Positions 51,263 to 62,079 of a stretch of 64,000 bases of DNA are shown piece by piece. Both the position numbers and the translations under genes were made by a program. Source of the stretch: Sphingobacterium alimentarium (GTDB taxonomy: Bacteria > Bacteroidota > Bacteroidia > Sphingobacteriales > Sphingobacteriaceae); the NCBI RefSeq assembly GCF_004342685.1, contig NZ_SMBZ01000001.1, positions 1 through 64,000 on the forward strand, in the 5' to 3' direction. Numbering within the stretch: the first letter of the stretch is position 1; each line of letters opens with the position of its first letter. The notes under the pieces were generated by a model. That model had not been told where the DNA came from. It was given only the letters and a program-made list of their open reading frames with translations, and ran no database searches.

Positions 51263-52387
51263 ATGACTTATTTCCGCAAGCTTATAGTATTGATTTTATT
51301 TGTATGCCCAGTTGTGTCTTTAAAAGCCCAAAATCATTGTGAACAGCAAACCACTTTATCCTTACAAAAGCTTACCCTACTCTTGCAAAAAAATGAGGTT
51401 TCCTCCATCATGAGTACCCTTCAAACGATGGAATCGAGTTGTGGCGAAAATGAATTTACTCTGCGCACAAAACTCATATATCAAATTATAAACAGAGAAA
51501 CGACGGACGCAGTCTATAACAAATACATCAAACAGAGATTTGATGATGAACTTATTTCCCGATGGGATAATTCAGCGGAAGCAGATTACCAAAATATATA
51601 TACTAGAAACAAGCAAAAATTCAACTATGTACCGTTAAGGCATGCTACGGATTCGCTTATGAAAATCAAAGCCAAAGCGCTATTGAATTCTGCTTCTTAT
51701 TCCTCTATTAATGACGAAGAAATTGCCATTCTTTACCTATTTGCTGGAGACTCTGAAGCGTATTTGGATATTATAGCAGAAAGAAAAGATGACGAGCCCT
51801 CCGACGTGGAACCCAATGTGTATGATTGGCATCAACCCAAACATACCTTTGGAATATATGCTGGATTATTTAGTCCCTTGGGAACAAATAATTTTTTCTC
51901 CAAGTCCTTCACCGCGGGCCTCTCCATCATGACACCTCTTACGAAAGACTTTGTAGGTGAACTGCAGTATAAATTCCGAATACACCCTGGGGCACAGCCT
52001 TTTGATTTTAATTATAAAGAAGAAATTCGAGAAGTGCAATCAAGCACAAGCCATGTCCTCTCCGTGGGATTGGGATACAAACTCGTTGACACTAAAAAAA
52101 ATACCATTCTTCCTAAAGTAAATCTGGGACTGGGCTTTATCTGGACGGGATTATCCGAAGTAGAATATGGTGAAGATGATGAAGGTAACGAAACGGAGAC
52201 CACACGATTCCGCAATGTCAATACGTTGCACTCCACATTTGGACTGACGTTCATGCGTCATCTGCGCAACAAAACCTATATAGGCCTGGAAAGCAACCTG
52301 CATATCATTCCTTATCAATGGGATAGTAATTTGCATTCTCCTATCCCATCCCAATATGCTTCTTTCGAGTTTTTTGTACGGTTTTAG
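51263..52387 (+). CDS. Exported outer-membrane beta-barrel-like protein of unknown function
   Basis: 374 residues. A signal peptide (about residues 1-22, ending LKAQ) is followed by a helical, Glu/Gln-rich region (to about 175). From about residue 190 the sequence alternates like a small beta barrel: [42 protein letters not shown]-type strands and a terminal Phe (FEFFVRF), the classic outer-membrane barrel ending. No named family is recognised. It is convergent with mutS, sharing the last four bases. Confidence 0.65.
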   Translation: MTYFRKLIVLILFVCPVVSLKAQNHCEQQTTLSLQKLTLLLQKNEVSSIMSTLQTMESSCGENEFTLRTKLIYQIINRETTDAVYNKYIKQRFDDELISRWDNSAEADYQNIYTRNKQKFNYVPLRHATDSLMKIKAKALLNSASYSSINDEEIAILYLFAGDSEAYLDIIAERKDDEPSDVEPNVYDWHQPKHTFGIYAGLFSPLGTNNFFSKSFTAGLSIMTPLTKDFVGELQYKFRIHPGAQPFDFNYKEEIREVQSSTSHVLSVGLGYKLVDTKKNTILPKVNLGLGFIWTGLSEVEYGEDDEGNETETTRFRNVNTLHSTFGLTFMRHLRNKTYIGLESNLHIIPYQWDSNLHSPIPSQYASFEFFVRF

Positions 52388-54990
52388 CTTTTTAATACGC
52401 GTTGGATTTCATCCAATTTCATTAACGCTTCTACCGGAGTCAATGAGTTGACGTCCAGATTATTCAACATATCCCGGATTTTTTCTAAGACAGGATCGTC
52501 AATAGCAAACATTTGCAATTGATGCGCTTGCTTTTGGATTTTGCGCATACTGTCTTTGATTTTCTCGCCACCAGTACGCTCTTGCTCCAGACGTTTCAAT
52601 ATCTCGGAGGCGCGACCAATCAATTTTGGTGGCATACCCGCCAATTTAGCAACGTGAATACCAAAGCTATGCTCCGAACCGCCGGGCATTAGCTTACGTA
52701 AGAATATCACTTTATTATTTAGTTCCTTAACCGTCACATTGAAATTCTTGATACGCGGCATTGAATTGTTCAGCTCATTCAATTCATGGTAGTGCGTCGC
52801 AAAAAGTGTTTTGGCCCGTGCAGCAGGATGATTGTGCAAGAATTCGGCAATAGCCCAAGCTATGGAAATACCGTCGTAAGTACTTGTGCCACGCCCGATT
52901 TCATCCAAAAGGATTAGCGAACGATCCGAAAGATTATTCATAATACTGGCGGTTTCATTCATCTCCACCATAAACGTGGATTCACCAGAAGACAAATTAT
53001 CCGAAGCACCTACACGGGTAAATATTTTGTCTACCAAGCCGATATACGCTACTTTCGCCGGAACGAACGAGCCAATTTGAGCCATTAATACAATTAAACC
53101 AGTCTGACGCAATAAAGCGGATTTACCCGCCATATTCGGACCAGTAATAATAATTATTTGCTGGGATTCGGGATCCAAATAGGTGTCATTTGTGATATAA
53201 TCCTCGCCAATAGGCAAATTTTTCTCAATCACCGGGTGGCGACCGCCTTTGATATCGATAATCTTGGAGTCCGAAACTTCTGGTTTGGTGTAATAATTCT
53301 TCTCGGCAATCGTTGCAAAATTCAATAAGACATCGAGCTTGGCGATAAGTTGAGCATTCAATTGAATCGGCTTGATATATTCCGAAATAGAAACCAGCAA
53401 CTCGGCGTAGATTCGATTTTCAATGACTTGAATTTTTTCTTCAGCCCCCAATATTTGATCTTCGTATTCTTTGAGTTCTTCGGTGATATAGCGCTCTGCA
53501 TTCACCAACGTTTGTTTACGAATCCATCCTTCGGGCACCTTATCCCGATGTGTATTGGTCACCTCCAAATAGTATCCAAATACATTATTGAAAGCGATTT
53601 TCAACGAAGGGATGCCTGTAGCCTCAGATTCTCGTCTTTGTATCTCCAACAGATAATCCTTACCCCCAAAAGCTACCTTCCTCAATTTATCCAGATCAGC
53701 ATCTACACCATCAGCGATGACATTACCTTTGTTGAGTAGTACTGGCGGCTCGGCTTGAACCGTATTTTCTATTTTCTCCCGAATTATTGTACATGCATTC
53801 AATTGCTCCGAAATCATACGCAACGATTCAGATTCCGCGACATTTGTTAGCTGCTTTAGTTTTTCAACAGCATGCAAAGCACGTTTCAATTGTATGATTT
53901 CCCGCGGATTCGCTTTGAGCAAACCAATTTTGGAAATCAGACGTTCTAAATCCCCTACTGTTTTGATTTCCCGAATTAGCTCATCACGCAGTTCACGATT
54001 TTGATAAAAATAATCCACCACATTCAATCGCTCTTGAATCGATTTACGGTCTTTCAACGGCATTACAATCCAACGCTTCAACAAGCGTGCACCCATAGGT
54101 GAAGCGGTCTCATCCAGCACATCCGAAAGTGTAATGGCATTTTCGTTTGACGAACCAATTAACTCCAAATTTCGAATTGTAAAACGATCCAGCCACATAT
54201 AACGATCCTCTTCGATTCGTGCGATGTGGGAAATGTGTTGCAAATTGCGGTGCTCGGTTTCGTTGAGATAGTGCAGCGCCACACCTGCAGCTACTATACC
54301 GACAGGCATGCGATCGATACCAAATCCTTTGAAAGAATTTACTTCGAAGTGTTTCAATAATGTTTCATTGGCATAATCACCAGAATATGGCCATTCATCC
54401 AGAAAATAGGTATAATAGTTCGGTCCAAAGTGTTCTAAAAACTCTTTGGACTGCTTGCGCGGCATAATGACTTCTGTAGGTTTGAACCCTTGAAGCAACT
54501 TGTCTATATATTGTGTATTGCCCTGAGCGACCAAAAACTCACCTGTAGAAATATCTAGAAAAGATATCCCCACAACGCTTTTTTCGAAAAATATGGACGC
54601 TAAATAGTTGTTGGATTTTTGCTGTACAATATTATCATTGTACGAGACGCCGGGCGTGACTAGTTCGGTCACCCCGCGTTTTACAATGGTTTTGGTTTGT
54701 TTCGGATCTTCGAGCTGATCACAGATCGCTACACGACAGCCCGCCCGAACCAATTTTGGCAAGTAGGTCTCTAGTGAATGATGAGGAAAACCCGCTAACG
54801 CAGTCTCAGATTCTGAGCCATTTCCCCTTTTGGTTTGTACGATACCCAAAATTCCCGCTGCCTTAATCGCATCTTCACCAAAAGTTTCATAAAAATCACC
54901 TACACGAAATAACAATAATGCACCTGGATATTTAGCTTTAATGCTATTATACTGCTGCATTAGAGGAGTTTCTTTCTTTGCCTTTGCCAA
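52384..54990 (-). CDS. mutS: DNA mismatch repair protein MutS
   Basis: 868 residues, normal length. The mismatch-binding domain has the F-x-E motif in [19 protein letters not shown]. The ATPase domain has Walker [16 protein letters not shown] (about 612-626), [20 protein letters not shown], Walker [17 protein letters not shown] and FATHYHELN. It recognises base mismatches and recruits MutL. It overlaps the convergent barrel-protein gene by four bases and has no adjacent mutL. Confidence 0.96.
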   Translation of the reverse strand: MAKAKKETPLMQQYNSIKAKYPGALLLFRVGDFYETFGEDAIKAAGILGIVQTKRGNGSESETALAGFPHHSLETYLPKLVRAGCRVAICDQLEDPKQTKTIVKRGVTELVTPGVSYNDNIVQQKSNNYLASIFFEKSVVGISFLDISTGEFLVAQGNTQYIDKLLQGFKPTEVIMPRKQSKEFLEHFGPNYYTYFLDEWPYSGDYANETLLKHFEVNSFKGFGIDRMPVGIVAAGVALHYLNETEHRNLQHISHIARIEEDRYMWLDRFTIRNLELIGSSNENAITLSDVLDETASPMGARLLKRWIVMPLKDRKSIQERLNVVDYFYQNRELRDELIREIKTVGDLERLISKIGLLKANPREIIQLKRALHAVEKLKQLTNVAESESLRMISEQLNACTIIREKIENTVQAEPPVLLNKGNVIADGVDADLDKLRKVAFGGKDYLLEIQRRESEATGIPSLKIAFNNVFGYYLEVTNTHRDKVPEGWIRKQTLVNAERYITEELKEYEDQILGAEEKIQVIENRIYAELLVSISEYIKPIQLNAQLIAKLDVLLNFATIAEKNYYTKPEVSDSKIIDIKGGRHPVIEKNLPIGEDYITNDTYLDPESQQIIIITGPNMAGKSALLRQTGLIVLMAQIGSFVPAKVAYIGLVDKIFTRVGASDNLSSGESTFMVEMNETASIMNNLSDRSLILLDEIGRGTSTYDGISIAWAIAEFLHNHPAARAKTLFATHYHELNELNNSMPRIKNFNVTVKELNNKVIFLRKLMPGGSEHSFGIHVAKLAGMPPKLIGRASEILKRLEQERTGGEKIKDSMRKIQKQAHQLQMFAIDDPVLEKIRDMLNNLDVNSLTPVEALMKLDEIQRVLKS

Positions 54991-55090
54991 TGGAAAATAA
55001 ATTTTAGTTGAAGTGTAAAAATAATAGAATTAGGGGGATTTGACAAGGGCAAAGGAGGTTATATTTTAAGAAGAAAAAATAGCCAAAAGG

Positions 55091-55453
55091 CTACTTTCTT
55101 AATATTTTTTCCATCTTACGACCTTTAGCCAATTCATCGACAAGCTTGTCGAGATAGCGTACATTTTGAGTCAAAGGATTTGAAATTTCTTCTACGCGAT
55201 AACCACAAATACTACCCGTGATCAAAGAAGCGTTCTCATTAACCTTTGCTGTAGCGAAGAATTCTTCAAATGTTGAGGTGTCAGAAATAAAGCTTTGCAA
55301 TTGCTCTTCTGTATAACCCGTCAACCATAAAATTACTTCATGCAATTCGGGTACAGTACGCCCTTTTTTCTCCACTTTAGTCACATAATGTGGATAAACG
55401 GATGAAAACCGCATTTTGGCGATTTTTTCATCGTGACTGCTTGATTCTTTCAT
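55091..55453 (-). CDS. DUF2200 family protein
   Basis: 120 residues from ATG 55453; a second ATG four codons upstream is the alternative start. The sequence [33 protein letters not shown] and the C-terminal [13 protein letters not shown] cover the DUF2200 domain nearly end to end. It is cytosolic with no known activity. Family members are small stand-alone proteins found in many bacteria. It lies alone between mutS and mtgA. Confidence 0.8.
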   Translation of the reverse strand: MKESSSHDEKIAKMRFSSVYPHYVTKVEKKGRTVPELHEVILWLTGYTEEQLQSFISDTSTFEEFFATAKVNENASLITGSICGYRVEEISNPLTQNVRYLDKLVDELAKGRKMEKILRK

Positions 55454-55551
55454 TTTATTCAACAAATTTTAAAACGGATAATTAACTTATTATTATAAAA
55501 TATATTGCTCTACAAGTTACAATTCCTGATGCAAAATGTGCAATTTTTATT

Positions 55552-55559
55552 TAGGTTTG
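55552..55559 (+). promoter_or_regulatory. Candidate -7 promoter box for mtgA
   Basis: TAGGTTTG fits TAnnTTTG and lies 25 bases before the mtgA ATG at 55585. No clear -33 box is seen. Confidence 0.4.
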
Positions 55560-55584
55560 CATCGAAAAACTGTATCGTATAGTA

Positions 55585-56334
55585 ATGGCTATCAAAAGAA
55601 CAAACGCGCCATCAAATCGCAAAAAGTACAACACCCGAAAATCCACCACTACGACGTGGCTTCAACGCACCAAGAAATGGACAATCCGCATTGTAGGAGG
55701 ATTTTTTGCTGTAACCATATTGTGGGTATTAGCACTCAAATTTATTAATCCGCCTGTGACTTATTTGATGATCAAAAGAGGATTCGAATGGCAGGCTGTG
55801 GGCAAAGGCTTTAAAATAGAGAAAAAATGGCTAAACTATGAGGAACTATCCACGAACCTCAAAAAAGCAGCGCTTGCGGGCGAGGATGCGCATTTTATGA
55901 CCCACAATGGATTTGATTCTAAAGCCATCATGGAGGCCTTTGAAAAAAATAAAGATGGAAAACCCCTGCGTGGCGGTTCGACGATCTCTCAACAAACGGC
56001 CAAGAATGTGTTTTTATGGCCCGAACGCTCATGGATCAGAAAAGGATTGGAAACATATTTTACTTTTCTCATCGAACTCTTCTGGTCAAAGAAAAGAATT
56101 TTGGAAGTATATCTGAATGTGATAGAAATGGGGCAAGGGGTGTATGGTGCGGAAGCGGCAGCACAATATTACTTCAACAAATCCGGAAAGAGCCTTTCAA
56201 AAAAGGAGGCAGCATTGATCATCGCTATTCTTCCTAACCCTCGGAAATGGGACGCCAAAAGACCATCACGCTATATAAATTCCAGAGCTAATAACATAGT
56301 CCGTTATCTCAATCATTATACAGTACCAGAATAA
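55585..56334 (+). CDS. mtgA: Monofunctional biosynthetic peptidoglycan transglycosylase
   Basis: 249 residues. A basic N-terminus and one membrane helix (about 36-54) precede a GT51 glycosyltransferase domain that polymerises lipid II in the periplasm. The catalytic Glu is in LAGEDAHFMTHNGFD, followed by RGGSTISQQTAKNVFL, KKRILEVYLNVIEMGQGVYG and EAALIIAILPNP. There is no transpeptidase domain, matching MtgA. Confidence 0.93.
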   Translation: MAIKRTNAPSNRKKYNTRKSTTTTWLQRTKKWTIRIVGGFFAVTILWVLALKFINPPVTYLMIKRGFEWQAVGKGFKIEKKWLNYEELSTNLKKAALAGEDAHFMTHNGFDSKAIMEAFEKNKDGKPLRGGSTISQQTAKNVFLWPERSWIRKGLETYFTFLIELFWSKKRILEVYLNVIEMGQGVYGAEAAAQYYFNKSGKSLSKKEAALIIAILPNPRKWDAKRPSRYINSRANNIVRYLNHYTVPE

Positions 56335-56335
56335 A

Positions 56336-56358
56336 AAAGGGAGCTAATAAGTTCCTTT
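56336..56358 (+). terminator. Weak terminator after mtgA
   Basis: A 7-bp stem AAAGGGA / TTCCTTT with one wobble pair and a 9-base loop, directly after the mtgA stop. The T-run is interrupted. Confidence 0.3.
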
Positions 56359-56385
56359 AAATTGTTATTTTCCTAAAATATGAGA

Positions 56386-56760
56386 CTACTTTAAGAATCC
56401 ATAAAACACATTGTTAGGATTTGTGGTGGAGTAAAAACCACCTATCACTTGTCCGTCATTATTCGGAACCCAGTCAATTTTAGCAGGCCCCAAGTTATAT
56501 AAGTAAGTTTCTAATGGTTGTATTGGTGCTCTTCGCGTGTTCCAGTTTCCGGATGTATGGCCTGTTGGATTTGACAAAGTAATTATACCGTTCTCAATAT
56601 TATAATCAAACGTCACAGAAGCCGTATAATTGGTTGCTCCAGCCGCATAATATAAATTGAAAATCATAGAACTCGCACCTTCAAATTTCAATTCAAAATA
56701 GCGTACACTTCTTCCTGAATTAACAAAATTAGATACAACAGTGTCACTTTTTCTTCGGAT
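56386..56760 (-). pseudogene. 3' fragment of an unknown exported or lipoprotein-like gene
   Basis: The minus-strand frame ending at 56386 is open from about 56770 and reads SGRSVRYFELKFEGASSMIF, then NYTASVTFDYNIENGIITLS and ends PNNVFYGFLK. This beta-rich pattern looks like the C-terminal domain of a Bacteroidota surface lipoprotein, but I cannot name the family. It lacks a start and signal peptide. Its upstream part runs into the truncated sigma gene in a different frame, so it is best read as the 3' remnant left by a deletion. Confidence 0.6.
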
Positions 56761-56915
56761 GGTAAGGAATCTAAATTATGATGTAAAGATATAAAAGCAT
56801 CTTGCACTACATCTTCAGCTAAAACTTGATCGTGTGTCAAAGTATACACGAAAAAACACAAATTTTGATAGTGATGATCGAATAATACTTTTAAATCTTT
56901 AAGATATGAAGACAT
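56688..56915 (-). pseudogene. Truncated ECF sigma factor gene
   Basis: The 75-codon frame begins like a RpoE-type ECF sigma factor: DLKVLFDHHYQNLCFFVYTL, then VLAEDVVQDAFISLHHN, which is the region 2 core with the DVVQDAF signature. After PSEEKVT near 56745 the sequence leaves the family and soon stops; sigma regions 2.4 and 4 are missing. In Bacteroidota such sigma genes often stand beside SusC/SusD-type loci, which fits the unknown lipoprotein-like fragment fused behind it. Confidence 0.75.
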
Positions 56916-56962
56916 TTTAATTGATTAAAACAAGCTAAGCTATCCCTAAACATTCTATACCA

Positions 56963-58042
56963 TTAAAATATCACACATACTGGTTTAGGCACGTCAACGC
57001 TATTCTTTTTGTTGCCGTTCTTCGAAAACACGGTAATGTTGTTGGAATTTTGATTTGAAATTAATAAAAGTTTTCCTCCGGGAGAAATATTTACATTACG
57101 TGGTGAGTCACCTTCGACAAATTGTATTTTTTTCGATTGAAGTAACCCCTTGTTATTGACTTGGTAAGTAGCTAATGTATTCGCTGTTCCTCTGTTTGTA
57201 GCGTATAAATATTTACCGTTTTTACTCATTTTAATATCCGCCCCACCATGCTCGCCATTGAAGTCTGCTGTATACATGGGAACAATCTGTTTAGATACCC
57301 ACTTGTCTCCATTTTGCTGGAACACCTCAATTTCGCCCGTCAGTTCCAATACACTATATATTGTCTTTTCGTCCTTTGAAAAAACCAGATGCCGTGGACC
57401 TCCTCCTGCTTTGGTGTTTATCTCTTGAACTTTGTGTAGGTTAAATTTGTCTTCCTTCTGGATTATCTCAAAAACATAAATCAAATCTGCACCTAAATCG
57501 GACACAAAGACACGAGAGCCGTCCCTCTTGAAGAAGGCAGAATGAATATGAGATTCTTGCTGTCTTTCCTTATTAACAGAAGATCCTGCAAAAGCCATAA
57601 AATCATCTTGCGATTTTATACTTCCATCATCGCGTAAAGAATATAATACCAGCGAACCACTGGAATAATTAGATACGATGACAATAGAATCCCGCGGGCT
57701 TAACGCTACATGACAAGGATGCATTCCATTTGTTGATACTTCACTTAGGACTTTGGCTTGTTTAAGATCATAGGCAATAAGCATACCTTCATTGTCTTCA
57801 TTTACCGCGTACAAAATATCTCCCTTCCGTGCCAAAAAAGAGGGATTGCTCATGGGGATCGTCTTAGACAATTCCACTTTTCCGCTGTGTTCGTCCAAAT
57901 TATAGATATATACACCTTTACTTTCGCTTTGATTTGTATAAGTCCCTACATACATCGTTTGAGTCTGTGCGTATAATGTTTCCATATGAAAGATAACAGT
58001 TGTCAGAAGAAAAAAGATTAAGGACGATGATTTACTTTTCAT
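56963..58042 (-). CDS. Exported lactonase family protein (6-phosphogluconolactonase-like beta-propeller)
   Basis: 359 residues from ATG 58042, which gives a clean signal peptide (KSKSSSLIFFLLTTVIF, cleavage near ETLYAQ); an ATG ten codons upstream adds residues that fit less well. The mature part shows repeated blade motifs of the seven-bladed lactonase family: YVGTYTNQSESKGVYIYNLD, HPCHVALSPRDSIVIVSNYS, GPRHLVFSKDEKTIYSV and DSPRNVNISPGGKLLLISNQ. With a signal peptide it is likely periplasmic, so a role in the pentose-phosphate pathway is doubtful; the true substrate is unknown. Confidence 0.85.
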   Translation of the reverse strand: MKSKSSSLIFFLLTTVIFHMETLYAQTQTMYVGTYTNQSESKGVYIYNLDEHSGKVELSKTIPMSNPSFLARKGDILYAVNEDNEGMLIAYDLKQAKVLSEVSTNGMHPCHVALSPRDSIVIVSNYSSGSLVLYSLRDDGSIKSQDDFMAFAGSSVNKERQQESHIHSAFFKRDGSRVFVSDLGADLIYVFEIIQKEDKFNLHKVQEINTKAGGGPRHLVFSKDEKTIYSVLELTGEIEVFQQNGDKWVSKQIVPMYTADFNGEHGGADIKMSKNGKYLYATNRGTANTLATYQVNNKGLLQSKKIQFVEGDSPRNVNISPGGKLLLISNQNSNNITVFSKNGNKKNSVDVPKPVCVIF

Positions 58043-58216
58043 AAACGCGTTAAAATTCGTTAAATAGGTCATTAGCTAAAATCAAAATACTATATTCGCA
58101 GGTAAAGCGAATTACTCGATTTTTATTAGAAGCAAGTTAGCATTAATCATTGAAAAATAATGCTTTTATAAATTATTCTAATATTTTTGTATCATAAAAT
58201 TTGACACACACAATTA

Positions 58217-59581
58217 ATGAAAAAACTTTTTGGAATACTATTTATTCTGACGGTATATTTTAACTCCTTATCGGCACAAGAAAAGTTAGTAGATCGTATC
58301 ATTGCTACTGTAGGGAGTGCTCATATCTCGCAATCTGATTTAGAATTAGAATACACTCAATTTTTGGCTCAAGGCAACAAACCTGACGACAAAGTAAAGT
58401 GTTATATCCTACAACAGCTTCTGACGCAAAAACTATTAGCTCAACAAGCTGTAATTGACTCTATCGAAGTCTCTGAAAGTGAAGTAGACGATCAATTGAA
58501 CTTTCGTATCCGTTCAATGGTACAACGTGCAGGAGGTAAAGAGCGCTTAGAGGAATTTTTGAACCGTTCTATTTTACAACATAAAGAAGAACTGCGCCCG
58601 GCTGTTGCCGAACAATTGAAAGGGAACAAGATGCAGGGACAGATTGTTTCTAAAATCGATGTTACACCGGAGGAAGTAAAACGTTATTTCAACAGTCTCG
58701 ATGCGGATAGCCTTCCTTATTTTAATACGGAGATTGAATATGCCCAATTGGTGATCAATCCTGTATTGACCAAAGAGGAAAAAGATATATTCCGCAACAA
58801 AGCTGAAGGTTATAGACAACAAGTGTTGAATGGCTCGGACTTTGGTACGATCGCTCGTTTGTATTCGGAAGATGGATCAGCACCTTACGGTGGAGAATTA
58901 GGTTTCAATACGCGCGAGAACTGGGTAAAAGAATTCTCTGCTCAAGCTTTTAGACTGAAAAAAGGTGAAATATCTCCTGTATTTGAAACACAATTCGGTT
59001 TTCACTTCTTGCAAGTACTAGAGCGTCGCGGAGAGGAAGTGAATGTAAGACATATATTGGTAAAGAAACAACCAACAAATGAATCGCTGAATAGAGCTAA
59101 AGCTAAAATTGACAGTATCGCGGATCTTATTGCCACGAAAAAATTAAACTTCAACCAAGCTGCTTCTATTTATTCCGATGATCAAAACACCAAATATGCG
59201 GGTGGTGTAGTATCCAATATGGAAGATCGTTCGACGTTGATTCCTATGGATCAATTGGAAGATGTGGAGGTATTTAATGCGCTTGACCCCTTACAAGTAG
59301 GTGATATTTCTAAACCTCTTCTGTATACGGACAAAAGAATGAATGAGAAATCATATCGTATTTATTTCTTGAAATCTCGCATTCCGCCACATAAAGCCAA
59401 TATGGAACAAGACTTTGCGAAGATCAAAGAAGCTGCAAGGCAAGATAAAATCAACCGTAAGCTGAGTGAATGGTTTGAAAGTCGTAGAGAAACAACATAC
59501 ATCGACATTAATCCTGAATTCATGTCTTGTGAGGAATTAAAAATCTGGACCAAACCCACTAAAGAATTAGCTAGTAAATAG
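58217..59581 (+). CDS. Periplasmic peptidylprolyl isomerase (SurA/PpiC type)
   Basis: 454 residues. A signal peptide (about 1-20, ending LSAQ) is followed by a SurA-like N-terminal chaperone domain (EKLVDRIIATVGSAHISQSD). Two parvulin domains follow: the first includes FGTIARLYSEDGSAPYGGEL, the second begins VNVRHILVKK and contains ASIYSDDQNTKYAGG. It would assist folding of outer-membrane proteins. It is transcribed alone, with a long AT-rich leader and a perfect palindromic terminator. Confidence 0.9.
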   Translation: MKKLFGILFILTVYFNSLSAQEKLVDRIIATVGSAHISQSDLELEYTQFLAQGNKPDDKVKCYILQQLLTQKLLAQQAVIDSIEVSESEVDDQLNFRIRSMVQRAGGKERLEEFLNRSILQHKEELRPAVAEQLKGNKMQGQIVSKIDVTPEEVKRYFNSLDADSLPYFNTEIEYAQLVINPVLTKEEKDIFRNKAEGYRQQVLNGSDFGTIARLYSEDGSAPYGGELGFNTRENWVKEFSAQAFRLKKGEISPVFETQFGFHFLQVLERRGEEVNVRHILVKKQPTNESLNRAKAKIDSIADLIATKKLNFNQAASIYSDDQNTKYAGGVVSNMEDRSTLIPMDQLEDVEVFNALDPLQVGDISKPLLYTDKRMNEKSYRIYFLKSRIPPHKANMEQDFAKIKEAARQDKINRKLSEWFESRRETTYIDINPEFMSCEELKIWTKPTKELASK

Positions 59582-59607
59582 CATCAACAATACAAGAGTA
59601 CAACAAT

Positions 59608-59651
59608 AAAAAGAGAACAGGCTTGGAAATTTCCAAGCCTGTTCTCTTTTT
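59608..59651. terminator. 44-base perfect palindrome, bidirectional terminator
   Basis: 22-bp arms centred on GGAAATTTCC with outer A and T runs. It lies between the convergent isomerase gene and NTF2-like gene. Confidence 0.92.
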
Positions 59652-59682
59652 CGTATAAGTCAGGTAGTACTTGTTAAAACAA

Positions 59683-60552
59683 CTACCTTTCGAACATCAT
59701 TTCCAAGATTACGCGCCATTGGTAATCATCCTTTAATTCCCAAACGCGAAGATAATTGAATTTGACTGCCTTATCTTTACTATGTATAGTTGCCGTTCCT
59801 TGTGAATATGCATACTCGCCGCTATATGCGCGTCCTACTTTCAATGGCTCGGTCACAATATCAATGCGTTGTTTTTTTATAAAATTGATTACATTATTCT
59901 TGCCTTCAATTTCATTTTGCCAAGGATAATAAAAACGAACTTCCTCGGCCATAAATTCTCTGTAAGCCGCTTCTGTATCGCGCTTAGCAATGGTAGAGAA
60001 CAACTGGTCGGTAGACTGTACAATATCCTCGCGTTGCTTCAAGCGCACTTGCGAACGATGTTTTAAATACCACGAATCATCTGGTTCTTGAAATTTAAGA
60101 TCTTTAGCCGTTTGCTTACCGTAATTTTCCACTTCTGCGCGCAAATCTACTTTCCAAACACCCTTCTTATCGCGCTTCCAAATGGTTAAATATTGTCCAT
60201 AACGTTTAATAGCGCCGACCTTTTGAAATTCCATCGAGCCTGATGTCACCCCGAATTCCAAACTTTTGGACACCAATGCAAAGTTGGGCTCCCAATTCAG
60301 CACATCTGGTATATTTGGCCTGTTATTCAAATAATTAAGCGCATTGACAGCCGACGGAACATAGAATGTCGATGTCTTATCGATGATGGATGAGAATGCA
60401 GCATGGGGACCTTGTGCCTTAGCGATGATTGCGGCATTGCGGTCAGCTGTAATCAGCCCGCCTACCTTCTCGGGTAGCTGAGCGAATAGAATGTGCGATG
60501 GAATGAACGCACAGGCAATAGATACGGTTTTGAGAATAGTTGAATATTTCAT
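59683..60552 (-). CDS. Exported NTF2-like (SnoaL-type) protein
   Basis: 289 residues. A signal peptide (about 1-24, ending LFAQ) precedes two parts that both look like NTF2-like folds: residues about 35-150 (NAAIIAKAQGPHAAFSSIID, then GQYLTIWKRDKKGVWKVDL) and about 175-289 (FSTIAKRDTEAAYREFMAEE, ending WRVILEMMFE). The duplication is my reading of the pattern. The function is unknown; it is likely periplasmic. It lies 24 bases downstream of cysS on the same strand and is probably the last gene of the der-cysS transcript. Confidence 0.7.
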   Translation of the reverse strand: MKYSTILKTVSIACAFIPSHILFAQLPEKVGGLITADRNAAIIAKAQGPHAAFSSIIDKTSTFYVPSAVNALNYLNNRPNIPDVLNWEPNFALVSKSLEFGVTSGSMEFQKVGAIKRYGQYLTIWKRDKKGVWKVDLRAEVENYGKQTAKDLKFQEPDDSWYLKHRSQVRLKQREDIVQSTDQLFSTIAKRDTEAAYREFMAEEVRFYYPWQNEIEGKNNVINFIKKQRIDIVTEPLKVGRAYSGEYAYSQGTATIHSKDKAVKFNYLRVWELKDDYQWRVILEMMFER

Positions 60553-60576
60553 CTACAATTATTTGCTATCCCTTAA

Positions 60577-62049
60577 TCAAATCTTATTCCAAAGTGTTCC
60601 ATCTTTGCTATCTTTTAGTTGGATACCAATGGCGGACAACTCATTACGGATTTTATCGGATGTCGCATAGTCTTTATTTTGTTTCGCTTCATTACGTAGA
60701 CTGATCACCAATTCCATGAGTCTATCGATATTGTCGCTATTTCCTCCCAATTGATCATCTTTTAAGCCCATAATATCAAAGACGAAATCATTCGTTAGCT
60801 TTTTGAGCTGCTGCAAAGTCGCTTCGTCAGCCTGTTGTTTGCCGTCATAAATAGAATTAATCAAACGCACAACTTCAAATAACTCTGCTATAAGAACCGG
60901 AGAATTGAAATCATCATCCATAGCGGCGTAACAACGTGCCGTCAATGCTTCCAAATCCACGTCAATTTGCGAAGACTTCGCTGGAACAATCTTGTCCAAT
61001 AAAGCAATGGCATTCATTAGTCGCTTATACCCTTTCTCCGCCGCGTCCAAAGCTTCATTGGAGAAATCCAATGTACTTCTGTAATGAGCCTGCAACATAA
61101 AGAAACGTACCGCCATTGGCGAATATCCTTTTTGTAGCAGCGGATGATTACCCGTAAACAATTCGCCCGGCAAAAATCCATTGCCTGCTGACTTCGACAT
61201 ACGAGCACCATTAACCGTCAACATATTGGTATGCATCCAATATTTGGAAGGTGTAGTATGATTACAAGCTTGTGACTGTGCTATTTCATTGGTATGGTGG
61301 GTAGCTGCCAAATCCATTCCACCACCGTGGATATCAAATTGATCACCCAAGTATTTGCGGCTCATCGCCGAACATTCAATATGCCAACCTGGAAAACCTA
61401 CGCTCCAAGGTGCAGGCCAGCGCATAATATGTTCTGGCTTCGCTTTTATCCAAAGTGCAAAATCCAATCTTCCTTTTTTCTCATCCTGACCGCCAAGTTC
61501 TCGCGTATTATTCAGCAAGTCTTCCAGATTACGATTGGTCAGAATGGTATAATTATGCTCTTTGGTGTATTTATCCACATCAAAGTATACGGTACCGTTT
61601 ACTTCATAAGCATAACCGTTGTCGATAATCTGCTTGACCATCTCGATTTGTTCCGAAATATGTCCCGTAGCAGTAGGCTCGATGCTTGGTGGCAATGTGT
61701 TGAATAAACGCAATACATCGTGAAAACCGATAGTATATTTTTGAACGATTTCCATCGGCTCCAATTGTTCCAATTTTGCTTTTTTAGCAAATTTGTCATC
61801 GCCCTCATCATTATCTCCTTCCAAATGGCCGGCATCCGTAATATTACGTACATAGCGCACTTTGTAGCCTAAATGCAGTAAGTAACGGAATATTAAATCA
61901 AAGGAAACGAAAGTTCTACAATTCCCTAAGTGCACATCGCTGTAGACGGTAGGACCACAAACATACATTCCTACTAAATTGGGATGTATTGGCTCAAACT
62001 TCTCTTTTTTACGTGTTAATGTATTATAAAGTACGAGATTGTGTTGCAT
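60577..62049 (-). CDS. cysS: Cysteinyl-tRNA synthetase
   Basis: 490 residues, class I aminoacyl-tRNA synthetase. The HIGH motif is HLGN in [15 protein letters not shown] and the KMSKS motif is RMSKSAGN. Zinc ligands are visible: Cys in YVCGPTV, Cys in HIECSAM, and His/Glu in [11 protein letters not shown]. The C-terminal DALR-type helical domain ends in [13 protein letters not shown]. It lies 30 bases downstream of der. Confidence 0.95.
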   Translation of the reverse strand: MQHNLVLYNTLTRKKEKFEPIHPNLVGMYVCGPTVYSDVHLGNCRTFVSFDLIFRYLLHLGYKVRYVRNITDAGHLEGDNDEGDDKFAKKAKLEQLEPMEIVQKYTIGFHDVLRLFNTLPPSIEPTATGHISEQIEMVKQIIDNGYAYEVNGTVYFDVDKYTKEHNYTILTNRNLEDLLNNTRELGGQDEKKGRLDFALWIKAKPEHIMRWPAPWSVGFPGWHIECSAMSRKYLGDQFDIHGGGMDLAATHHTNEIAQSQACNHTTPSKYWMHTNMLTVNGARMSKSAGNGFLPGELFTGNHPLLQKGYSPMAVRFFMLQAHYRSTLDFSNEALDAAEKGYKRLMNAIALLDKIVPAKSSQIDVDLEALTARCYAAMDDDFNSPVLIAELFEVVRLINSIYDGKQQADEATLQQLKKLTNDFVFDIMGLKDDQLGGNSDNIDRLMELVISLRNEAKQNKDYATSDKIRNELSAIGIQLKDSKDGTLWNKI

Positions 62050-62079
62050 ATAGAACTTTAGTTGTTTTGATTGTAAAAA

